Assembly (NCBI RefSeq): GCF_009728485.1
Contig: NZ_VVIQ01000002.1
Coordinates: 1-64,000 of the forward strand
Direction: 5' to 3'
Length of the DNA: 64,000 nucleotides
From: Prevotella vespertina
Lineage (GTDB): Bacteria > Bacteroidota > Bacteroidia > Bacteroidales > Bacteroidaceae
A program made the position numbers and the translations under genes. Shown one piece after another: positions 25,188 through 35,544 of the stretch. A model generated the notes under the pieces. The model ran no database searches and was not told the DNA's origin. It saw only the letters and a program-made list of their open reading frames with translations. Every line of letters begins with the position of its first letter. The stretch's first letter is position 1.

Positions 25188-26132
25188 CTAGAAGCTATAC
25201 CCTAGCCCAACGATGAGTCCATTAATACCATAATGCTTAAAGGCTTGACGATAAGCAATGTCTAGTTTGAAGCCTGCCCATTGTCCTCCAGCACCAAAGG
25301 TAAACGCATCTGAACCTTTGTCAGCATACTGATAGCCTACACGTGCAGACACTATACGGTTGTAAGTGTACTCCAGACCAGTGCCAACGAGCGTTTCATG
25401 CCCATCTTTCGGTGTGAAATAACGATAAGAAAGTGCGTAGGTAAGAGCATGCTTAGGTGCTATTCTCACGTTCCAATCGCCTCCCACGACAAGAGAAGTG
25501 GGCAGACTTTGAGGAATACCAGTGTTATCAAACTTCACATCCTTGCCGAAGTCCATCAATCGTGCGCCCACTGTCAATGTCGTTGGAACATCCTTTGTGA
25601 GATTAAAGTCCGTTTGATATGCTGCTCCAACACTAAAGGCTAATGCGTTAGTACTCGTTTCAGCATGGCTTCGAGCATAGGTAGCAGTGGCATAAACAGC
25701 AATCTCCTTTGTTACAGGAAACGAATAACCGAGGTCGAGAGCCACGTCATAAGGCTTTATTTCTTTCGTCTCTCCCACTGCAGCTATCGGTTGTATGGTT
25801 AGTCCGCCCATATAACGTACACCCGCCATAAGTGCCGAATGATTCTTAAATTGGTATCCCGTTGCGAGGTTATATTGCATGAGTCGCCCCTCATCTGTCT
25901 TTGGCTGTCCTGTAATTGACGCATCAATGGAGAACTGTTTATCGCCATAAGTGAAGGCTGCAGGGTTTGTATAAATGTGCATCTGGCTTGTGTTGCCAAG
26001 CAATGTACCACCCATTGCCTCCGTGCGAGCGTCTGGATTAGACTCAAGGACAGGTATAATCCTACTTTGTGCGGCTGTCTTCATCGTCGAACCCATAGCC
26101 AAGACGAGAAGAGCTATCGTTATCTTCTTCAT
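25188..26132 (-). CDS. PorV/PorQ-like outer membrane beta-barrel protein
   Basis: This 314-residue protein has a signal peptide (MKKITIALLVLAMGSTMKTAA). Behind it is the family pattern DARTEAMGGTLLGNTSQ...YTNPAAFTYG, then alternating beta strands up to a C-terminal LIVGLGYSF typical of barrels. PorV-type barrels act as receptors or shuttles for T9SS cargo. The gene lies 10 bases behind a protease gene with a T9SS sorting domain, so a dedicated partner role is plausible. It is the last gene of the five-gene operon from 35393. A different PorV/PorQ-like barrel without a secretion role cannot be excluded. Confidence 0.82.
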   Translation of the reverse strand: MKKITIALLVLAMGSTMKTAAQSRIIPVLESNPDARTEAMGGTLLGNTSQMHIYTNPAAFTYGDKQFSIDASITGQPKTDEGRLMQYNLATGYQFKNHSALMAGVRYMGGLTIQPIAAVGETKEIKPYDVALDLGYSFPVTKEIAVYATATYARSHAETSTNALAFSVGAAYQTDFNLTKDVPTTLTVGARLMDFGKDVKFDNTGIPQSLPTSLVVGGDWNVRIAPKHALTYALSYRYFTPKDGHETLVGTGLEYTYNRIVSARVGYQYADKGSDAFTFGAGGQWAGFKLDIAYRQAFKHYGINGLIVGLGYSF

Positions 26133-26142
26133 AAATTACCGA

Positions 26143-28998
26143 TTATTTCTTTATAAATACGTGTTTACTAGTGAGGCGATCTGTCGTTAGCAAGAGGTAA
26201 TAAGTACCTGGTGCAAGGCGGTCGATACCTAATGTGACCTCATGTGTTCGACTATCGGGTGTCATCGACTGATCAATGAGTTTTTGTCCATGAAGTGATG
26301 TTATGATAGCTCTGACCTTTGTGACATTACTGCGCATAAGGGCTTTGATGTAGCTATGTGCAGGATTTGGATAAATGACATGAACGTCAGGTGCATTCTT
26401 ATCTGTCACTCGGACGATAGCCGAAGTGGTTGTTCGTCTACTGCCATCAATGGCTGTTATGGTGAGTTTCGTAAGTCCTTTTTGTCCTGGAGTAACGATT
26501 AACTTGGTTCCTTCAACAGCCACCTTTGCCACTTGTTCATTATTAGAAGTTACCGTGTAATGCATTGTCTTTCCACTAGAAGCAGTGAAGACGTGAGCGA
26601 GATTGACCTCGATTGCTTCCCCATTTGCGAACAGTGAGATGTCACCTATTGGACTCGTGAGTTCCGGAGCGGTATGAGGAATAACCTCATAAGCTATTGT
26701 CTGCGTTGTTTTACCACCCAGTTGATCAGTGAGTGTGATATCGAATTGATATGTACCCTGCGCCCCCACCTTAATGAGTAAGTCGAAAGTATCACCGATA
26801 CGCTTTAGTTCTACGCCTTGAGGAAGTTCTGTTGTTGAGTATGTCCAACTATGTCCATCCTCATCTTTCACTGGTAATATCTTATGATAGTAAGGCTGTG
26901 TATCAAGTAATCGAAGATTCTTCTCTATCATATCTGTGAATATAGGAGCATGGTTCAGACGCGTTTTAAAGTTGGTTGAAACCTCTTGCGAGCGATTGTT
27001 GAAGCGGTCGCGAGCAACCATCTTAACGACATACTCCATGTCAGTCTCTAGTCCGGTAAACTCTTGTTGCATCTCTGTTCCGACAGACATGTTATAAGAG
27101 AAGCGTGTAAAAGATTGTACGGGAGTACTTAAATCAGACTTCTTGAAGAGTTGAATGTCATAGGCAAAAGCTGTGTGTTCATCGTTTAGAGCATCATTAT
27201 CAGCCGTCACATTCCATGTGATGTTAGCATCGTAATAACCCTTTGTTGCATGTGAAGAATAGTCGGTGATAGTGATAGTTGGAGCTTCAGGAGCCTCTGT
27301 CTCAGGGTCAGAAAGCGCATAGAGGGCATCGATATAACCGAGTCCCATCTTGCCAGCTAGGTTCTCATCTGTTTTAACTTCATAGGGATTCTTGTCTTTA
27401 AGAGCACCTAGAATGCGACGGCGAAGATCCTCATTTGTGAAGTTAGGATTCGTCTTTCCAAACTTAGACACTACAAGAGCTGCAATGCCTGTAACGTGTG
27501 GTGTTGCCATAGAAGTACCTTGTGCAAAGGCATAATGAGAGTCTGATGGCAACGTAAAGTCTGTATTGGGATAGGGTCCAGTCATGCCATATTCATAGTC
27601 ACTAGGCACTGTACTCAATACGCCTTGATTGACAGATCCAGTCTCAGTAGTACCACCTGGAGCAAGTACATCTACCCATGGTCCCTTGTTCATATAGGCT
27701 GTTGGCACACCGAGACTATTGATAGCTCCAACTGCTACTACACGATTATAAGAGGCCGGAATCATATCTATGTCATATTGAGAGTCATTACCCGAAGCAA
27801 AGAAGATGAGTCCACCTTTCATATAAGCATCAGGTTTCTTCTTACCATCTTTGTCGCATCCAGCAACGTCAGTAAAGTAGTCTATGCCATCTTTTAGTAG
27901 GTCGAACTGACTCTTGAAAATGCTTTGGAAATTCTCATTATTAAGGTATTTCTTGCGGTCGAAAGCGTATCCCCACGAGCAGTTCATTACTGATGCACCA
28001 TTCTCGGCAGCAAATTCAAAGGCCTTAACAATGTACTTTGTCGTTGCAGTCTCAGTCGTTCCATCATGTCCATAGATCTCACAACTCATTAAGCGAACGC
28101 CCGAGTTGGCATCACCATTACCACCAGCAATACCGCAAACACCTATTCCGTTGTTGTTGCGGGCAGCGATGGTACCAGCCACGTGGGTACCATGAGCACC
28201 TGCAATGATATGATTCGGATCGTCTTGACCAGTCTCTTCTGCCCAGAAGTTACGCCCATGGATGGTCTCACCAGTCTTAGGATCTTTACCTTCCCATGCC
28301 GCTCCTTCAAGGTCTTCATGTGTGAAGTCTATACCTGAATCCATTACAGCTACGACTACATGTGGGTCTCCAGTCTCTTTCTGCCAAGCAGGGAATAAAT
28401 CAATATCAGCCCCAGGTTGGAACGTCATATATTGTTCTATCGTTGTGGTGTAATGCCATTGATACTTTAAATAGGGGTCACTAAAAGAGAGAGGTCCTTG
28501 TCCATCATTAGCGTCTCTAAGTCTTCTTGGATTGATAGGAGCACGTGTGGTTGGTGTATAAGTCACTTCAGAAGGAACAATCTGAACACTTCCGTGCACC
28601 TTTTCAATTGCTGGATCACGCTTAAGTTCATTGATAACCTCGCCTACATCTTTAGCCTTGTCGAACTTGACAACAAACCATCTATCTAAGCCACGAGCCC
28701 TCTTGAGGTTGGCATACTCATTCGTCATGTCAAACACTTGTTCGACTTTCACGGTTGCATCATCAAGTATTGTGGCACGAGAAACAGTCTGTGTTGCTGC
28801 GCGCGTAGTAGGTGATACGCTTGCTTTCAACTTGATATAAGCCATTCCAGGTTCCCATGGAAAGCTCTCGTAGGAAGGCTTTGTTGTGGTTTGTTGATTG
28901 CTTGACTCGAGCATATCATCATTACAGGACGTACAGAGCCCAGCGATGAGTGCCACGCTAATAAGCGATAAATATATGTTTCTAAACTTTTTCATCAT
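26143..28998 (-). CDS. Subtilisin-like (S8) protease with T9SS type A sorting domain
   Basis: This 951-residue protein has a lipoprotein-like signal (SVALIAGLCTSC, Cys25), then a pro-region to about residue 150. The S8 catalytic domain has Asp220 in VVAVMDSGIDFTH, His269 in GAHGTHVAGT, Asn404 in ASGND and Ser496 in GTSMATPHV. Fibronectin-III-like (about 570-690) and cadherin-like or Ig-like (about 690-860) modules follow. The C-terminal 80 residues (VIYPNPAHSYIKAL...LAPGTYYLLL, ending FIKK) are a typical T9SS type A sorting domain. It is fourth in the operon, 9 bases behind the BACON-like lipoprotein gene. Secretion to the cell surface is inferred. Having both a lipobox-like site and a sorting domain is unusual. 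Confidence 0.93.
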   Translation of the reverse strand: MMKKFRNIYLSLISVALIAGLCTSCNDDMLESSNQQTTTKPSYESFPWEPGMAYIKLKASVSPTTRAATQTVSRATILDDATVKVEQVFDMTNEYANLKRARGLDRWFVVKFDKAKDVGEVINELKRDPAIEKVHGSVQIVPSEVTYTPTTRAPINPRRLRDANDGQGPLSFSDPYLKYQWHYTTTIEQYMTFQPGADIDLFPAWQKETGDPHVVVAVMDSGIDFTHEDLEGAAWEGKDPKTGETIHGRNFWAEETGQDDPNHIIAGAHGTHVAGTIAARNNNGIGVCGIAGGNGDANSGVRLMSCEIYGHDGTTETATTKYIVKAFEFAAENGASVMNCSWGYAFDRKKYLNNENFQSIFKSQFDLLKDGIDYFTDVAGCDKDGKKKPDAYMKGGLIFFASGNDSQYDIDMIPASYNRVVAVGAINSLGVPTAYMNKGPWVDVLAPGGTTETGSVNQGVLSTVPSDYEYGMTGPYPNTDFTLPSDSHYAFAQGTSMATPHVTGIAALVVSKFGKTNPNFTNEDLRRRILGALKDKNPYEVKTDENLAGKMGLGYIDALYALSDPETEAPEAPTITITDYSSHATKGYYDANITWNVTADNDALNDEHTAFAYDIQLFKKSDLSTPVQSFTRFSYNMSVGTEMQQEFTGLETDMEYVVKMVARDRFNNRSQEVSTNFKTRLNHAPIFTDMIEKNLRLLDTQPYYHKILPVKDEDGHSWTYSTTELPQGVELKRIGDTFDLLIKVGAQGTYQFDITLTDQLGGKTTQTIAYEVIPHTAPELTSPIGDISLFANGEAIEVNLAHVFTASSGKTMHYTVTSNNEQVAKVAVEGTKLIVTPGQKGLTKLTITAIDGSRRTTTSAIVRVTDKNAPDVHVIYPNPAHSYIKALMRSNVTKVRAIITSLHGQKLIDQSMTPDSRTHEVTLGIDRLAPGTYYLLLTTDRLTSKHVFIKK

Positions 28999-29007
28999 GC
29001 TTAAAAT

Positions 29008-30729
29008 CTAGTAGTTAAGGTTCTTCTTTATTAAGTCAACGTAGTGCTTACTCTTGTAGTAAGTGATGACGGTACGGCTCTCTTGTGGGCGAAGGTCTAT
29101 CAGATTCTCACTGCCGCGATAGAATGTTGCGAATCCACCACTAGCCTCTCTGAATAGACTATAGCCCTTATCTTCTATTGCACGACGTGTACTAAAGGGT
29201 AGAGAATATTCATACCATGAGTAGACACCAGGCGTTCCTTGTTCCTCACGAGTGTAGAAAACGTCACCTCCCTGATAGAACACTTGACATGATCCCACTG
29301 TACCACTAAGGTCCTTATCTTGCACTAGTCCAGCATCAATATCTTCTTCCGTGATACCTTGCCAGTTGAAGAAGTAGATAACATACGCTAGTGTTCCAGG
29401 CTCATAACTCTCGTTCTCTGGTACAAATATTAAGCGTGAGTAATGACAGAGAGGATCCTCTGTTGTGGCTGTGACATTCTCTGAGTTAAACTGGTTATAA
29501 TAGTCCGGCTTCATACCACGTTGGCGTTCGAATGCAACTACTTGATCGAGTTTGAAAGCCTTATTATGTAGGTAATCTGAAGGGAACACAGGGAATGTCT
29601 CTGCCTTTCCATCACTATTCAGTTTTAAACTATTAGACGTTTCCAAGTACTTCATGCAAGCACTTCTAAAGATGCCACCAGCCATCTTGAAATTGTCAAC
29701 AGAGTTGTATATTGTCAGTAAACGAGTTCTGTCTTTCTCCTCATTATAATATTGTGACTCCGTATCAAGTCGTTGCTTATTACCTAGTTTGAAGTTGTTT
29801 TGGTTCAGCCAAGGCTCATACGACTCTTGTTGGAATAGTTTTCCTTTGGGTGCTTTAAGCCATGCGCAATACATATCTGTACCATAGTTCTTCTGTTGAT
29901 AGAGGATGTGTGGAGCCTGTTCTCCTGGTGAATGGAACACAGTAAACACCTTCTTTTGATCCTGATGATAAGGTAAGAGCGAGTCAATCTCAAATGCTTT
30001 ATCACGAAGATTATGCCTTTCTGCCTCCATTGCTATTACCTTATTAATATCGAAGTTATCGAAATCCCACACTGGTAACTGGAACTGAACAAAGCCATTC
30101 TGCATAATAGTTAGCTCGTAATGTCTATTGCCATTAGATAGGAAGAGCTTCTCACTTCGACTGGTCTGTGCCCATGGGCTATTGCGTTCGATAGCGGTGA
30201 GATTGAGTGTTAACTTGCGTTGTTTGAGATCAACGGCATAACTAAGCCAGTTGTTATTGGCTGTGTCTAATTGTTCAACTGTCCAGTTATCAGAGTTTGA
30301 AATAATCTTTAATTCAACGCCAGTATGTGCCTCGTGATTAAGAATAAGCGTACCATTACTTCCATCAACAGCGATTGTTGGCTCTGTTCCGAATTGTGTA
30401 ATTGTAATCGTCTGTTTGCTCGTTGGAGTTGCAATAGTAACCTCTGTACGACGTTCGTCAGCATCATTATTAGTCGTAGCGGTTAACTCTAGAGTTGTTC
30501 CTCTTCGAATTGCTGTGAGCCAGGTATTGTGTGTGTCATTCTCAATTTGCCATTCATCACCTAAAGAAGAGACGTCTACAAGTTTCGTTTCACCCTCTTG
30601 CACAAGCGTTACTGCCGTCGATTCACCTAAGACAATGTGGTCAGTTCCTCCTAATACAAGATCTTTTTGGCATGCAACAACTAGTACAGCTATAGCCAAG
30701 CCCATCCATATTTTAAATCTCTTATACAT
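29008..30729 (-). CDS. BACON-domain-like surface lipoprotein
   Basis: This 573-residue lipoprotein has a type II signal peptide (GLAIAVLVVAC, Cys20). Two immunoglobulin-like BACON-type modules lie at about residues 35-115 and 118-215 (patterns TVEQLDTANNNWLSY, KQTITITQFG and ELTIMQNG). An unrecognised C-terminal domain rich in Tyr and Asp fills about 220-570. Lipoproteins at this place behind SusD are often substrate-binding proteins on the cell surface. Here the neighbouring protease suggests peptide or protein binding rather than glycan binding. The gene is 27 bases behind susD and 9 before the protease gene. Confidence 0.82.
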   Translation of the reverse strand: MYKRFKIWMGLAIAVLVVACQKDLVLGGTDHIVLGESTAVTLVQEGETKLVDVSSLGDEWQIENDTHNTWLTAIRRGTTLELTATTNNDADERRTEVTIATPTSKQTITITQFGTEPTIAVDGSNGTLILNHEAHTGVELKIISNSDNWTVEQLDTANNNWLSYAVDLKQRKLTLNLTAIERNSPWAQTSRSEKLFLSNGNRHYELTIMQNGFVQFQLPVWDFDNFDINKVIAMEAERHNLRDKAFEIDSLLPYHQDQKKVFTVFHSPGEQAPHILYQQKNYGTDMYCAWLKAPKGKLFQQESYEPWLNQNNFKLGNKQRLDTESQYYNEEKDRTRLLTIYNSVDNFKMAGGIFRSACMKYLETSNSLKLNSDGKAETFPVFPSDYLHNKAFKLDQVVAFERQRGMKPDYYNQFNSENVTATTEDPLCHYSRLIFVPENESYEPGTLAYVIYFFNWQGITEEDIDAGLVQDKDLSGTVGSCQVFYQGGDVFYTREEQGTPGVYSWYEYSLPFSTRRAIEDKGYSLFREASGGFATFYRGSENLIDLRPQESRTVITYYKSKHYVDLIKKNLNY

Positions 30730-30756
30730 AGTGTTTCGTTTTTAATAAAGCATTAT

Positions 30757-32367
30757 CTATTTGTCTCCCCATCCTGGATTAGGTAAGAGATTAGTATTGA
30801 TTAATGTTTCGTTCATAGGCAATGGCCATACGAACATATAGTTGTCTGGTTGAATATCAACCTTATATCCACCTGCATAGAATGCTGAAGGAACCATGTA
30901 ATAATTCTCTCTTCCCTGGAAAGTACGCTTCTTTACGCCTTGTTTCCATCGTCTTAAATCCCAAAGACGGAAGCCTTCATAAGCCAACTCACGTGCTCGT
31001 TCATTCTTTATCTCTTGATATAAAGCGTCGCCAGTGAGGTCTGTTGGATCTAAACCACGCGATCTACGCAATAGGTTAAGATAGTTTTGTGCATCATTGA
31101 TGTTGCCTAAGTCGTATGCAGCTTCAGCTACAATCAGATATTGTTCAGCGATACGGAAAGGCTTAGGAGCTTGATTCCCATTAGGCACATAACCACCCCA
31201 ATGCGTGCTATTGAGTGTTGCGTAGTTAGGATTACCTTTGAACTTCGATATGACATAGAGCTGAGTTGAGGCATTCATATCATTGACTGTCGTATGGACG
31301 AACTCGAATAGAACCTGTGCACGATGGTCGTTCTCACCAGAGAATAAATCGTTGATAACTTCTCTAGTTGGTACATATGCAGGCTTGTTATAATCGCCTA
31401 TTTTACTTGCATCATGTTGATTATCCCAATAGGTGGCAGTAGATAAGTCTGCCCCGTAGAAACCTGTTGTTGTTGCGATCTCATTCTCCTTGTCCACGAA
31501 AGGTTGCCATATTTGTTCTTTCCCATCATCGTAGAACCACATCTGCGCAAAGGCATCTTCACGTGCATCTACCCTATTGTTCGCATCTAATCTACCATAA
31601 TAAGGCTCAATGAGAGGATATGTCCCATGGTCAATCAGTTGCTTAGCTTCGTTATAAGCCTTTGCCATGTCTCCCATATAAAGGTATACTCTTGCTCTCA
31701 GAGCCTTTACTGCATCTGCATTAATCTCAGTGTTCCCGGGCTTTACTGGCACATCCTTTAGTAGCGAATCAGCCTTTCCTAAATCTGCAAGAATGAGCTT
31801 ATAGGTATCTGCATTGGTTGCTCTTTTCGGTTTATCAATCGATCCAGGTTCTGTTTCCAATACCACTCCAAGATCCTTGTCAGCTGTATTCTTATCATAA
31901 ATCATGCCCCAACGTAAGGCTAAATTGAAGTGATAAAAGGCACGAGCAAAGTAGGCATCACCAAGAAAATGATTCCTTTGTACCTGTTCATCACTGCTCA
32001 CCTCCATTTTTGGTAACAGCTTCAATACAACGTTTGCATCGATGAGTGCTGCATAATAAGAGTGGTATAACTCCTGCAAAACGGCACTTTCTGGCTTAAT
32101 AGTCCAGCCATGGAACTCACCATAAAGGTTGCCGAAAGCAGCGTGTGCATTGAGCATGTCTGCTTGAGCCTCTTGTGGAATAACATACGCACCACCGAAC
32201 TTTCCACGTAAAGTTGAGTATATTCCATTATCCCACTTCTTGGCATCCTGCATGTTACGATACGACTTTTCATAGTCTATGTAGTTAGCAGGATCACGAT
32301 CCAAGTCGCATGCTTGCAGTGTAAACAAGAGTGCGCATGCCCAGAATAATATCTTTGTTGTTTTCAT
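30757..32367 (-). CDS. SusD/RagB-family nutrient-binding lipoprotein
   Basis: The protein has about 536 residues from ATG 32367 (MKTTKILFWACALL); an earlier in-frame ATG at 32379 would put polar residues before the signal. The lipobox is LQAC. SusD features are the TPR-helix layout, FARAFYHFNLALRWG, and the C-terminal INDAQNYLNLLRRSRGLD, NERARELAYEGFRLWDLRRW and WPLPMNETLINTNLLPNPGW. It forms the lid of the SusC-type channel. The substrate cannot be read from the sequence. The protease in the operon suggests peptides, as for RagB in Porphyromonas gingivalis. Confidence 0.95.
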   Translation of the reverse strand: MKTTKILFWACALLFTLQACDLDRDPANYIDYEKSYRNMQDAKKWDNGIYSTLRGKFGGAYVIPQEAQADMLNAHAAFGNLYGEFHGWTIKPESAVLQELYHSYYAALIDANVVLKLLPKMEVSSDEQVQRNHFLGDAYFARAFYHFNLALRWGMIYDKNTADKDLGVVLETEPGSIDKPKRATNADTYKLILADLGKADSLLKDVPVKPGNTEINADAVKALRARVYLYMGDMAKAYNEAKQLIDHGTYPLIEPYYGRLDANNRVDAREDAFAQMWFYDDGKEQIWQPFVDKENEIATTTGFYGADLSTATYWDNQHDASKIGDYNKPAYVPTREVINDLFSGENDHRAQVLFEFVHTTVNDMNASTQLYVISKFKGNPNYATLNSTHWGGYVPNGNQAPKPFRIAEQYLIVAEAAYDLGNINDAQNYLNLLRRSRGLDPTDLTGDALYQEIKNERARELAYEGFRLWDLRRWKQGVKKRTFQGRENYYMVPSAFYAGGYKVDIQPDNYMFVWPLPMNETLINTNLLPNPGWGDK

Positions 32368-32393
32368 ATAGATATCCATTTGTTGTATAATTG

Positions 32394-35393
32394 TTAAAGA
32401 CCTAATTCCACGCCAACGCTCATCTGTTTTGTATTAGGGTTCACTCCATAAGAGACGTTACGGTTTACTTCAGGATCAATACCACGGAACTTCGTAAATG
32501 TTAATAGGTTACGACCTGTGAAGAATACCTTTGCTGAACGTATAACCTTTTGCTGTCCAAGCATTCTGCGAGGTAATTCATAGCCCAGAGTGAAGTTCTT
32601 TAAGCGCATAAAAGAAGCGTTTTCCAGCATCTTCGAGTCTAAGTATGTACTCTGGTGAGAAGGGTCACGAACCCATGCAAGAGATGGGAATTCCGTCTTA
32701 TCTCCTGGTTGTTTCCAATAATCGAAAAGTCTTCTTGAGCCATTGAAGTTATCTTTCTTGTCACGAACAAAGTAGTCATTCTCATAGAACTGCTTATCCA
32801 TTGATATCATGTGTTTGCCTATTGCAAAGAAGAAATCAGCGTTTAGATAGAAGCCTTTCCAGTATGCCGAGATACCCCAACCACCAGTGAATGGAGTGTA
32901 AGCATCAACTCCTGTGTTCTGACTCAGCGAACTTGACCACTCGTTGACCACATCTTTATCATCACGATGAGGCTTGTTTTTGTCTGCTCCTGGGCGATAC
33001 CATTCAGGCACACCAGTATCAGGATTTACACCTTTATATAATGGTAAGACGAATTGAACAGGTTTTCCAACAACGTAAGAGAGCTGTCCGCCTGGTTCTT
33101 GCCACGATTGCCTACCCTCGAAGAGTTCGAGAACTTTATCCTTATTATAGTTGAGGTTCGCATTAGCAGATACTCCCCAGTCGCGTCCACGTAGGATGTC
33201 TACATTCATCTGGAGGTCGATACCCTGGTTCAGATAGCGTCCTGCATTCTCATAACGAGTAGGATAACCAGCACTACCCACCGTTAAGCCAGATGTATAA
33301 GGTTGCGGAACTTCAAAGAGCATATCGCTTGTTACACGATTATAATACTCCACATTCAAGTCTAAACGATTGAGAATACGAGTCTTCACACCTACTGTGA
33401 ACTTGCTTTGATGCTCCCATCCAAGGTCGGGATTACCCATACTTATGAAGCCTAAACTCATGTCCCCCATCTTTTGACCAACCTTTCCAACATAAGCCGA
33501 AGTGCTATATGGAGGGATAGAAGAGTTACCTTGAGTACCATAGCTCGCCTTTACATCTAAATCATTTAACCATGCTATGTCTTGTAAGAACTTCTCTTTC
33601 TTAGCTTTCCATAGCAGTCCCAATGACCAGAAAAGACCATTTCTCTTATTCTTTCCAAAGCGTGAAGAAGCATCGTTACGTAGGACAAGATCAACGAAGT
33701 AACGCTCTGAGAAGTCATAAGACAACTGTGTGAAGAATGACAAGAAAGCGTATCCATTCGTGTCCTCACCGATGTTCTTATTCTTAGTTGCATTGTTAAG
33801 TAAATAGAGTCGATCGTCTAATATCCCCGAACCTTCAGCCGAGAAGCCATCGTCTTTATAGTTGGTGTATTCATGTCCGAGCAGTGTTGTCAGATGATGA
33901 TCACCAAAGGTCATGTTATATGAAGCCGTATTTGTGATGGTAATATTCGATGCCATCGAGAACGAACGTTCGGAACTTCCATTGCCATAAGCACGATAAT
34001 AGCTAGGAAGAGTGCGTGAACGACTATTGCCATAATCGAGTTCCAGACCTATTAAAGAGCGTAAGGTAAGGTTTTTAAGAGGTGTAATGGTGAGATTACC
34101 ATTGGTAGATAAAATGAAATTATTTGTCTTCGCAGGGTTCGTTTCAATAACATGTGAAGGCGTGGCAATGTCTAATAAAGGTACACGCACTAGTTCTTTG
34201 CCAGTGTTAGGGTCGTAAGGTGAGGCGAAAGGAGCATTCATTGCTGCTAGTCCACCACCCACTGCATTGTTGTTACCAAAGGGAGATACACGTGTAGCAT
34301 CGTATGATACTTGAGTGTTGATATTGGCTCTTACCCATTCATTTAACTTCGCATCGAGATTGATACGACCGAATACTTTATTATAACTAGAGCCCATTCT
34401 CAGACCATCCTGACTAAGTGCTCCACCTGAAAGATAGTATCTTACACCTGTGTTACCACCAGATACAGAGACATCTGCAGTATACATTGGTGCTGACTGA
34501 TAGATGTATTTATACCATTGAAAGTCGGTTTCTTTAAAGTATCTCTCTTTAAAGGTTGCAACCTCTTGGGGCGTATATATACCTGTTTCCTCATAGTATC
34601 TTAGTAACTCAGGACCCGACATCAACTGGTCGAAATAATCGGTATTAGCAAGTGAAGAAACAGCATATTGCGCACGAATATTTATACTAGGACGAGTCTC
34701 CGTGCGTCCTCGCTTCGTGGTAACATACATAACACCATTAGCAGCACGAGCACCATAAATAGAGGTTGCAGCTGCATCCTTTAGGAACTGAACACTCTCA
34801 ATGTCATTGGGATTCATCGCTTGTAATACAGCCATACTGACCTGCATTCCATCCATGATAACCAATAGGCCAGTACCCGCCCCAAGCGACCCTTGCCCGT
34901 GAAGTGCCATAGATAAGCGTGCAGAAGGCTCACCAGAAGAGGAGAAGACTTGTAGTCCGCTCACCTTACCTTGCACGGCATCCAAGGGGTTAGCAACAGG
35001 TTTCATCTCAAGGTCTTTAGCACCAACTTTGATGACAGAAGCCGATGTGTTTGCCACCTTCCGTTCCATGTAACCAACGACAACAACGTCATTCATCATC
35101 TGTTCAGTGGGTTCCATCTTGACATTCATTTGCGGAGCTGCAATGCGTTCAACGCTGTTGTAGCCAACAAAACTGAATGTTAACTTCTCTCCACTACGCA
35201 CGTTTAGGGTGAACGAACCATCTATGTCCGACACAATACCCGACTTAGGTGCTGACTTAGGGATAATACTTACGCCTGGTAAAGCTTCCCCATTCTCATC
35301 TACAATGTTACCTTTAACTGTTATAGACTGGGCTAAGGCGGAACCTAGTCCAGCGAACAGAAACAGGATAAACATCCACGTTCTTAGTTTCAT
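32394..35393 (-). CDS. SusC/RagA-family TonB-linked outer membrane transporter
   Basis: This 999-residue protein has a signal peptide (MKLRTWMFILFLFAGLGSALAQ). A carboxypeptidase-D-like regulatory domain follows (about 24-100, ITVKGNIVDENGEALPGVS), then a TonB plug (MMNDVVVVGYMERK, ...IYGARAANGVMYVTTKRG) and a 22-strand barrel to the C-terminus. It is the first gene of the operon and its partner SusD follows 26 bases later. It imports ligand across the outer membrane using TonB energy. There is no sigma/anti-sigma or hybrid two-component regulator beside it. The likely -7 element TATATTTG is the complement of 35537-35544, giving a leader of about 140 bases. Confidence 0.96.
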   Translation of the reverse strand: MKLRTWMFILFLFAGLGSALAQSITVKGNIVDENGEALPGVSIIPKSAPKSGIVSDIDGSFTLNVRSGEKLTFSFVGYNSVERIAAPQMNVKMEPTEQMMNDVVVVGYMERKVANTSASVIKVGAKDLEMKPVANPLDAVQGKVSGLQVFSSSGEPSARLSMALHGQGSLGAGTGLLVIMDGMQVSMAVLQAMNPNDIESVQFLKDAAATSIYGARAANGVMYVTTKRGRTETRPSINIRAQYAVSSLANTDYFDQLMSGPELLRYYEETGIYTPQEVATFKERYFKETDFQWYKYIYQSAPMYTADVSVSGGNTGVRYYLSGGALSQDGLRMGSSYNKVFGRINLDAKLNEWVRANINTQVSYDATRVSPFGNNNAVGGGLAAMNAPFASPYDPNTGKELVRVPLLDIATPSHVIETNPAKTNNFILSTNGNLTITPLKNLTLRSLIGLELDYGNSRSRTLPSYYRAYGNGSSERSFSMASNITITNTASYNMTFGDHHLTTLLGHEYTNYKDDGFSAEGSGILDDRLYLLNNATKNKNIGEDTNGYAFLSFFTQLSYDFSERYFVDLVLRNDASSRFGKNKRNGLFWSLGLLWKAKKEKFLQDIAWLNDLDVKASYGTQGNSSIPPYSTSAYVGKVGQKMGDMSLGFISMGNPDLGWEHQSKFTVGVKTRILNRLDLNVEYYNRVTSDMLFEVPQPYTSGLTVGSAGYPTRYENAGRYLNQGIDLQMNVDILRGRDWGVSANANLNYNKDKVLELFEGRQSWQEPGGQLSYVVGKPVQFVLPLYKGVNPDTGVPEWYRPGADKNKPHRDDKDVVNEWSSSLSQNTGVDAYTPFTGGWGISAYWKGFYLNADFFFAIGKHMISMDKQFYENDYFVRDKKDNFNGSRRLFDYWKQPGDKTEFPSLAWVRDPSHQSTYLDSKMLENASFMRLKNFTLGYELPRRMLGQQKVIRSAKVFFTGRNLLTFTKFRGIDPEVNRNVSYGVNPNTKQMSVGVELGL

Positions 35394-35536
35394 AAATGTA
35401 ATTATTCAGGTTGATTATAATCTTTTCATGGCTTGACACTGGTGTCCAGAACAAGCTCAAAAATAGTATCTAAATAAATAGTTGGTAGTTATTAGTACTC
35501 TTAAGGAGGTTTTTAACTACAGGTTATACATGTTTG

Positions 35537-35544
35537 CAAATATA
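35537..35544 (-). promoter_or_regulatory. Likely -7 element of the SusC operon
   Basis: TATATTTG on the minus strand with no clear TTG at the standard distance, as often seen for regulated Sus operons. Confidence 0.35.
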
